Assembly: GCA_016200145.1 (NCBI GenBank)
Contig: JACQFH010000260.1
Coordinates: 1-35,845 of the forward strand
Source of the DNA: Planctomycetia bacterium
GTDB taxonomy: Bacteria; Planctomycetota; Planctomycetia; Planctomycetales; Planctomycetaceae
Length of the DNA: 35,845 bases
Reading direction: 5' to 3'
Shown here: positions 31,174 to 35,845 of the stretch, piece by piece
Layout of the letters: the number at the start of each line of letters is the position of its first letter
Position numbering within the stretch: position 1 is the stretch's first letter
Translations under genes and position numbers: made by a program
Notes under the pieces: model-generated
Databases searched by the model: none
Seen by the model: the letters and a program-made list of their open reading frames with translations, nothing else
What the model was told of the DNA's origin: nothing

Positions 31174-31193
31174 ACCAACCTCTTTAGGTTGGT
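31174..31193. terminator. Bidirectional hairpin between convergent genes
   Basis: ACCAACCT (31174-31181), loop CTTT, AGGTTGGT (31186-31193): a perfect 8-bp stem in the 91-bp gap between the esterase and the amidohydrolase, which converge. It is placed to stop transcription in both directions. Confidence 0.6.
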
Positions 31194-31229
31194 CCGCCGC
31201 GGGTGCGCCCGCATTGCTACTTGACCTGG

Positions 31230-32183
31230 TCACGGATACTTGTACGCAACCTGCGAGTTCTTTGAGAAGAATTTCTCGGCCGCCGCCGCACCGCGACCCT
31301 TCATGTACTGGTCGCTGATGGCGAACGCTTCCTTGTACGTGGCGACGTGGTCGCTGACGGGCCAGTCGCTGCCGTAGATCAGCCGGTCGTCGCCGAAGAT
31401 GTTCCACATCGCGTCCAGCACGGGGCGGTAGAACGCGACGTCGAGCGGAACCCGTCCCTTGTCGCCGGGCTTGCGTTTGACGAGCTCGACCAGGGCCGAC
31501 ACTTTGCAGAACACGCGCGGCCGCCTGGCCGCTGCCTGCATCCCCTCGCTCCACTCCTTTGGCGGCGCGGCGCCATCGAGCTGGAGGTTCGCCAAATGGT
31601 TGATGACGATTCGCAATTCGGGAAGTTTCTCGGCAAGGCGCGCCACGTCGGCCGGTGTCGCCGGTCCGCCGTTGACGTCGAGCGCCAGGTCGCGCTCGGC
31701 CAGGCGTTTCAAGTCGGCAATGTACTCTGGTTTGTCGAGCCCGGCCCGCAATCCGTCATGGCCGATGCGAATGCCGCGAAAGACCGGATTCGCCGCGAAT
31801 CGCGCCAGGTTTTTGGCGAAGTCCGACTGTCCCGGCTCGAGGTGGCCCACGACGCCGACAACAGAGCGATTCGCGGCGGCCAACTCTAAGAGCCAGGCAT
31901 TGTCTTCGACGCGCGGGCTGGCCTCGATCACCACCGTTTTCGTCACCCCCAGTGGCGCCGCCTGCTCGAGAAAGTGCTTGGGGAGCACGGTCCGGTAGAG
32001 CACGTCGTCGTCTTTCGCGGGCCACGGGATGCCTTCCGGTCGCGTCGGATCGTAGAAGTGCGTGTGACAATCGACGATCGCCAGGCGATCTTTGTTTTGA
32101 GCCGGCGCATCGGACTGGTTCGCCAGGCACCCGACGGCCAGGCCGATTCCCGATTTCATGAAACTGCGACGAGTGACTGTCAT
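31230..32183 (-). CDS. Tat-exported amidohydrolase family protein
   Basis: 317 aa from ATG 32183; the longer frame to 32240 precedes the signal. The N-terminus MTVTRRSFMKSGIGLAVGC is a twin-arginine signal, with a possible lipobox Cys19. The mature part is a TIM-barrel amidohydrolase (Amidohydro_2 type): DCHTHFYDP with His40/His42, RGIRIGHDGL, RIVINHLAN and a terminal YGSDWPVSD with the catalytic Asp. Related enzymes are lactonases or decarboxylases of sugar and aromatic acids; the exact substrate is unknown. Confidence 0.88.
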   Translation of the reverse strand: MTVTRRSFMKSGIGLAVGCLANQSDAPAQNKDRLAIVDCHTHFYDPTRPEGIPWPAKDDDVLYRTVLPKHFLEQAAPLGVTKTVVIEASPRVEDNAWLLELAAANRSVVGVVGHLEPGQSDFAKNLARFAANPVFRGIRIGHDGLRAGLDKPEYIADLKRLAERDLALDVNGGPATPADVARLAEKLPELRIVINHLANLQLDGAAPPKEWSEGMQAAARRPRVFCKVSALVELVKRKPGDKGRVPLDVAFYRPVLDAMWNIFGDDRLIYGSDWPVSDHVATYKEAFAISDQYMKGRGAAAAEKFFSKNSQVAYKYP

Positions 32184-32418
32184 TGTAAACTCCGATGCTG
32201 CAAAACAGGGAACGGCCTGCTTCCGGAATGAATTCTTCATCCGTGTTCGATCCGTGTTTCATCCGTGGCTATTTTATGCTCCCATCCACGATTTGGCCCC
32301 GGGCCTTACATCCGGCGCTCTGCCAAAATGACAGACTCACTCCTCTTGACTGCTGAAAACCAGGGGAAAAGCCGCCGTTTTTTCGTATCTGACCACTGGC
32401 GCGCGACTTGCTTTGCGT

Positions 32419-32487
32419 GGCATAGGCTTCCAGCCTGTGTATTCTCGCGAAATCACGACCGGCTGGAAGCCTATCCCACATTTTTCG
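32419..32487. repeat. Palindromic intergenic repeat, copy 2
   Basis: The same unit as at 26630-26715: ATAGGCTTCC (32422-32431) and GGAAGCCTAT (32465-32474), followed by CCCACATTTTTC as in copy 1. The 15-mer AAAATGACAGACTCA (32325-32339) is also shared with the other site. It lies in the 339-bp gap between the amidohydrolase and htpG; no gene is seen there. Confidence 0.7.
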
Positions 32488-32522
32488 ACGGGCTGTAACG
32501 CCCCTGTCCACCGGAGTTTGCC

Positions 32523-34448
32523 GTGTCCGACAAGCAGGAATTCACGTTTCAAACCGAGATCAAGCAACTTCTGCACATCCTCTCGCACTCACTCTACCAG
32601 AACCCCGAAATCGCTCTGCGCGAACTGATTTCAAACGCGTCGGATTCGCTGAACAAGTTGCGACACATCCGCCTGACCGACGAGAAACACCGCGGCGACG
32701 ACGCGCTCGAGATTACCCTCGAGCCCGACAAAGACGCCAAGATGCTCGTGATCCGCGACACCGGGCTCGGACTGACACATGACGAGCTCGTCGAAAACCT
32801 GGGCACCATCGCGCACAGCGGTTCGAAAGACTTCCTGCGGAGCCTGGCTTCGTCGGCGAAGGCCGGAGGCGGCGAGGCCGACCTGTCGCTGATCGGGCAG
32901 TTCGGCGTCGGTTTCTATTCCGCTTTCATGCTCGCAGACAAAGTTGAAGTCGTCACGCGCAGTTACCGCGAAGACAAAGGCTGGCGCTGGGAGTCCGACG
33001 GCTCGGGCCGCTTCACCATCACGCCGGCTGAAGGGGACGTGCCCCGCGGGGCCCAGATTCGATTGCACCTGAAGGAAGACCGCGAAGACTATCTCGAACC
33101 GCACCGGCTGAAGTCCATCGTCCGCAAGTATTCGACGTTCGTCCCCTTCCCGATCCGCCTGGCCGATGAAACGCTCAACGAGCAGAAGCCGATCTGGGTC
33201 GAGCCGAAGAACCAGGTGACCGACGAGCAGCACGCCGCGTTCTACCAGTGGCTGACTCACCGAACCGACGAGAAGCCGCTGTGGCGCTTGCAGCTCTCGA
33301 GCGATTCGCCGATCCAGTTTCATTCGATATTATACTGCCCGCCGTCGAATTTCGAACTGCTGGGCTTCGGCGCGATCGAGCACGGCGTGAACCTGTGCGC
33401 GAAGCGGGTGCTCGTGCAGGACGACTGCCGCGACTTGCTCCCCGATTACCTGCGGTTCCTGTACGGCGTCGTCGATTCGGCCGACCTGCCCCTGAACGTG
33501 TCGCGCGAGACGCTGCAGGACCACAAGCTGCTTCCCAAGTTGAAACGGGTGCTGACGAAAAAGGTACTCGATCACCTGGCAACGCTGGCGGACGAGGAAA
33601 GCGGTACGTTCACGACGTTCTACCAGCAGTTCGGCCCGATCCTGCGCACGGGGATCGGTCACGATTTCGAGAACCGCGAGCGCATCGCCAAGCTGATGCG
33701 GTTCCACTCGACGTTTACCGCGGCCGAAAGCCAGATCGTCGGAGCCGGCCCGAAACCGACCGACCCCACGGTTTCGCTCGACGCGTACCTCAAGCGGGCC
33801 GCGGAAGGTCAGACGCAGATCTATTATCTGAGCGGGCCCGACCTGGCGGCCCTGTCGCGGCATCCGCACCTCGAAGCGTTTCGCAAGCGGAACCTGGAGG
33901 TTCTGTTCCTGAACGACCCGATCGACGAGTTCGCGCTCACTCAGCTCCACCAGTACGAACAGAAGCAATTGATTTCGATCGACTCGGCCGACGTCAAGTT
34001 TCCGGATTCGACGAAACCGGCCGACGAAGCCGAGCGCGCGGCGGCCCCCAAAAATTTCACGCGCGTCGTGGAACTGTTTCGCGGGGCGCTCGACGGCAAA
34101 GCGGCCGACGTGCGCGAATCGTCGCGGCTGACCGACAGCCCGTGCTGCCTGGTCAACGTGCAGGGGACGATGAGCAGCCAGTTGCAGAACGTGATGCGGC
34201 ACACGATGAAGGAATTCGAGGCGCCCAAGCGGGTCCTGGAATTGAACCCACACGCGCCGCTCGTCGCGCGCCTGTGCGAGCTGGCCGCTAACGCCGACAA
34301 CGATGACTTCATCCGCGACTGCGGCCGCCAACTGTACGCCAACGCCCAGATCCTCGACGGCCTCGTGCCCGACGTCGAAGAGACGACCAGCCGCACCCTG
34401 AAATTCATGGAAGAACTGTCGCGCACCCGCTCGGCGATCGTCACGTAG
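32523..34448 (+). CDS. htpG: Molecular chaperone HtpG (Hsp90)
   Basis: 641 aa from GTG 32523 with GGAG at 32513-32516. The GHKL ATPase domain has the Hsp90 blocks: LYQNPEIALRELISNASDSL (Glu34, Asn38), RDTGLGLTHDELVENLGTIA and GQFGVGFYSAFMLADKVEV. The middle domain includes PLNVSRETLQDHK, and the C-terminal dimerisation domain ends near FMEELSRTR. The length fits bacterial HtpG. It is an ATP-driven dimeric chaperone in the cytoplasm. It is monocistronic, followed by two hairpins. Confidence 0.96.
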   Translation: MSDKQEFTFQTEIKQLLHILSHSLYQNPEIALRELISNASDSLNKLRHIRLTDEKHRGDDALEITLEPDKDAKMLVIRDTGLGLTHDELVENLGTIAHSGSKDFLRSLASSAKAGGGEADLSLIGQFGVGFYSAFMLADKVEVVTRSYREDKGWRWESDGSGRFTITPAEGDVPRGAQIRLHLKEDREDYLEPHRLKSIVRKYSTFVPFPIRLADETLNEQKPIWVEPKNQVTDEQHAAFYQWLTHRTDEKPLWRLQLSSDSPIQFHSILYCPPSNFELLGFGAIEHGVNLCAKRVLVQDDCRDLLPDYLRFLYGVVDSADLPLNVSRETLQDHKLLPKLKRVLTKKVLDHLATLADEESGTFTTFYQQFGPILRTGIGHDFENRERIAKLMRFHSTFTAAESQIVGAGPKPTDPTVSLDAYLKRAAEGQTQIYYLSGPDLAALSRHPHLEAFRKRNLEVLFLNDPIDEFALTQLHQYEQKQLISIDSADVKFPDSTKPADEAERAAAPKNFTRVVELFRGALDGKAADVRESSRLTDSPCCLVNVQGTMSSQLQNVMRHTMKEFEAPKRVLELNPHAPLVARLCELAANADNDDFIRDCGRQLYANAQILDGLVPDVEETTSRTLKFMEELSRTRSAIVT

Positions 34449-34489
34449 TCGTCTCCGCCGAGACGAGACTCTGTCGAAAGCAAAAGACC

Positions 34490-34510
34490 CCTGCCGGTTC
34501 ATCCGGCAGG
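34490..34510 (+). terminator. Hairpin 1 after htpG
   Basis: CCTGCCGG (34490-34497), loop TTCAT, CCGGCAGG (34503-34510). Perfect 8-bp stem 42 bp after the htpG stop. A near-copy with the loop in the opposite sense follows at 34556. Confidence 0.6.
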
Positions 34511-34555
34511 TGAATAAGTTTGCGATGCTAGACGGCAGACACCGGCGCTCAATAA

Positions 34556-34584
34556 GACCCCTGCCGGATGAACCGGCAGGGGTC
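34556..34584 (+). terminator. Hairpin 2 after htpG
   Basis: GACCCCTGCCGG (34556-34567), loop ATGAA, CCGGCAGGGGTC (34573-34584): a perfect 12-bp stem. The loop is the reverse complement of hairpin 1's TTCAT, so the two are inverted copies. Together they separate htpG from the gene at 34733. Confidence 0.65.
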
Positions 34585-34732
34585 GAGCCACGCGAAGTTC
34601 ACGTGTCCAGTGACGGATTCTGTTTGCAATCCTGCCTCCCATCAGCGATGCTGATGGCGTGTAGTGGCGGAAGTTTGCCGGGACGGGCACCGGCACAGCG
34701 CGTCATTCTGAAGGCCGTGCGGAGGATTTCCA

Positions 34733-35008
34733 ATGGACAATTCTTCTCCGTTCGAACGCGATGTGCTCCTCAAGGGGGAGCTCGTGATCATCGTGCGCGG
34801 CCGCCGCGACGGCCGGCCGCGCGCGGGGCAGCGCGTCGTCGTTTCTGCCTGCGGGTTCGTGTGAGGCGGCACGTCGGCCGTCACAGGTTGTGACGGGTCC
34901 GCCATTCTGGAAGCGCCGCTGGGCAAGGTCGAGATCCAGGTCGGGTCGATCCGCGAAGAATCCTGGATCGCCGTCGATTCGCAAACGGTCGTCGAGATCG
35001 ACTGCTGA
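34733..35008 (+). CDS. Candidate selenoprotein: 91-codon gene with in-frame TGA (Sec44)
   Basis: ATG 34733 follows a strong ribosome binding site GGAGGA (34721-34726). The frame runs 43 codons to TGA at 34862-34864, then stays open 47 more codons to a second TGA at 35006-35008. Codons after the first TGA keep the high G/C third-position bias, so they look translated. The product would be MDNSSPFERDVLLKGELVII..., with CGFV-Sec-GGTSAVTGCDGSA around position 44 (Cys40, Sec44, Cys53) and a final EIDC (Cys91). A SECIS-like stem-loop starts directly after the TGA. The second half (TSAVTGCDGSAILEAPLGKV) resembles carboxypeptidase-regulatory-like beta-sandwich proteins; I do not recognise a family. 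Alternatives are a nonsense mutation or a 43-aa peptide. Whether the genome encodes SelA, SelB, SelC and SelD is not visible here. Confidence 0.6.
34862..34903 (+). promoter_or_regulatory. Bacterial SECIS-like element following in-frame UGA
   Basis: Directly after TGA 34862-34864 there is a lower stem GGCGG (34865-34869)/CCGCC (34899-34903) and a perfect upper stem CCGTCAC (34878-34884)/GTGACGG (34890-34896), capped by AGGTT. The loop begins about 20 nt after the UGA and has G within its first two bases. This fits the general bSECIS rules (loop 16-37 nt from UGA, short loop with early G), and the GGU is like that of the E. coli fdhF loop bound by SelB. Confidence 0.6.
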
Positions 35009-35095
35009 ATTGAGTCTGCTGGCCCGTGCATTCCCAGGCAAATCCGGCTGGAAGCGCGCATAATGGCGGCACGCTTGTCGCCTTGTCCCATGGAG

Positions 35096-35115
35096 GTCAG
35101 CCTTTCCAGGCTGAC
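35096..35115 (+). terminator. Hairpin downstream of the candidate selenoprotein gene
   Basis: GTCAGCCT (35096-35103), loop TTCC, AGGCTGAC (35108-35115): a perfect 8-bp stem in the 163-bp gap before the kinase gene. A probable terminator or repeat unit; no T-tract. Confidence 0.5.
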
Positions 35116-35171
35116 GCATTGCGACTCTTCCAAACACGAACAGCCTCTCAGCCAGCATCCCGACCCTTCCC

Positions 35172-35845
35172 ATGCCCGACAGTCCTGCTGGCCCAACGTC
35201 CGCTCGTCAGGCGAAACTGGAACAGATTCTGGCCGACTACCTGCACTCGGTCGAACGCGGCGATCCACTCGACCGGCAGTCGCTGCTGGCGGCGCATCCG
35301 GACCTGGCCGCCGACCTCACGTCGTTCTTCCGCAATCACGATGCGATCGGCCGGCTGGCCGAACCGCTGAACGCGGCGGTCGACGCACCAACCCTGCTGG
35401 GGATGTCGGACACGCACTCCGCGCAGGCTGGCCAGACAATTCGCTACTTCGGCGATTACGAGCTGCTCGATGAAATCGCCCGCGGCGGCATGGGAGTCGT
35501 CTTCAAAGCCCGGCAAGTCAACCTGAACCGGGTCGTGGCCCTGAAGATGATCCTGGCGGGCCAACTGGCGCACGACAGCGACGTCAAACGGTTCTACGCC
35601 GAGGCCGAAGCAGCGGCGAACCTCGACCACCCGGGCATCGTTCCGATCTTCGAAATCGGCCAGCACGACGGCCAGCACTACTTTTCGATGGCGTTCGTCG
35701 AAGGGGAAAGCCTGGCACGGAAAGTCGCCAACGGTCCGTTACCACCGCGGGAAGCGGCCCAGCTCGTGAAGCAGGTGGCCGAGGCGGTCGATTATGCGCA
35801 CGCGAAAGGGATCATCCATCGCGATCTGAAACCGGCGAACGTGCT
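35172..35845 (+). CDS. Ser/Thr protein kinase, planctomycetal type (3' end outside window)
   Basis: 224 residues visible from ATG 35172; the gene runs off the right edge. A short N-terminal region (about 1-90; LEQILADYLHSVERGDPLDRQ and AAHPDLAADLTSFF) is the helical segment seen before many planctomycete kinases. The kinase domain starts at YELLDEIARGGMGVVFKARQ (the first Gly of the loop is Ala103). It has the ATP-anchoring Lys125 in VALKMI, a probable Glu of helix C (YAEAEAAANLDHPGIV), hinge FVEGESL, and the catalytic loop HRDLKPAN (His216, Asp218, Lys220) at the very end. Planctomycetes encode many such kinases, often with C-terminal WD40 or TPR sensors. No ribosome binding site is evident. 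Confidence 0.92.
   Translation, partial: MPDSPAGPTSARQAKLEQILADYLHSVERGDPLDRQSLLAAHPDLAADLTSFFRNHDAIGRLAEPLNAAVDAPTLLGMSDTHSAQAGQTIRYFGDYELLDEIARGGMGVVFKARQVNLNRVVALKMILAGQLAHDSDVKRFYAEAEAAANLDHPGIVPIFEIGQHDGQHYFSMAFVEGESLARKVANGPLPPREAAQLVKQVAEAVDYAHAKGIIHRDLKPANV

Noticed and set aside
1-35845. CRISPR arrays, tRNA/rRNA genes, insertion sequences and prophage genes
   Set aside because: None found: no regularly spaced direct repeats, no cloverleaf-like segment recognised, no transposase or integrase motifs.

Overview
The window is GC-rich (strong G/C bias at third codon positions) and looks like a planctomycete chromosome. The evidence is a large Ser/Thr kinase of planctomycetal type, many secreted hydrolases with signal or Tat peptides, palindromic intergenic repeats, and an NHLP/NHLM-type RiPP export system. 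This assignment is an inference; no rRNA or other phylogenetic marker is present. No tRNA, rRNA, CRISPR array, insertion sequence or prophage was found.

Left flank (1-9716). A tightly packed operon for amino-sugar/peptidoglycan scavenging comes first: a beta-lactamase-fold amidase fused to a NamZ-like DUF1343 domain, an SGNH hydrolase and a ChbG/YdjC deacetylase. A palindromic repeat, a TolB-propeller/CehA-like metallohydrolase, a convergent secreted LamG-like protein and a TolC-family lipoprotein follow.

Centre (about 9788-26566, all on the minus strand). This is a RiPP gene cluster that combines parts not usually described together. It encodes a class II lanthipeptide synthetase (LanM, with the Cys-Cys-Gly zinc site of ProcM-like promiscuous enzymes), a UPF0489 peptide arginase (Arg to ornithine), a tandem GNAT acyltransferase, a Crp-type regulator, a cyclic-nucleotide-binding protein and a full export machine (C39 peptidase-ABC, a second ABC protein, an HlyD-like adaptor). 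Five precursors carry nitrile-hydratase-like leaders. In four of them the leader is exactly 141 residues, and in all five it is a tandem duplication of the NHLP unit ending in Gly-Gly. The cores are hypervariable, all contain Arg, and three of five have no Cys. Three promoters (before precursor 1, precursor 4 and precursor 5/exporter) carry a TGTGA-N6-TCACA site with a -10-like hexamer exactly 32 bp from the operator centre. The cluster's own Crp-like protein has the E. coli CRP-type recognition helix (RETVSR). The predicted logic is one regulator driving precursor synthesis, modification (dehydration/cyclisation, Arg to Orn, possible acylation of Orn or Lys), leader removal and export.

Right flank (26797-35845). 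A CCA-type nucleotidyltransferase overlaps by 1 nt an MBL-fold protein resembling class II cAMP phosphodiesterase. Then come an ECF sigma factor with an overlapping membrane protein, an alpha/beta hydrolase, a Tat-exported amidohydrolase and HtpG. Next is a 91-codon gene with an in-frame TGA followed directly by a bacterial-SECIS-like stem-loop, which makes it a candidate new selenoprotein. The window ends inside a Ser/Thr protein kinase gene. The two most notable items are the RiPP cluster with its CRP-type regulon and the candidate selenoprotein at 34733-35008.
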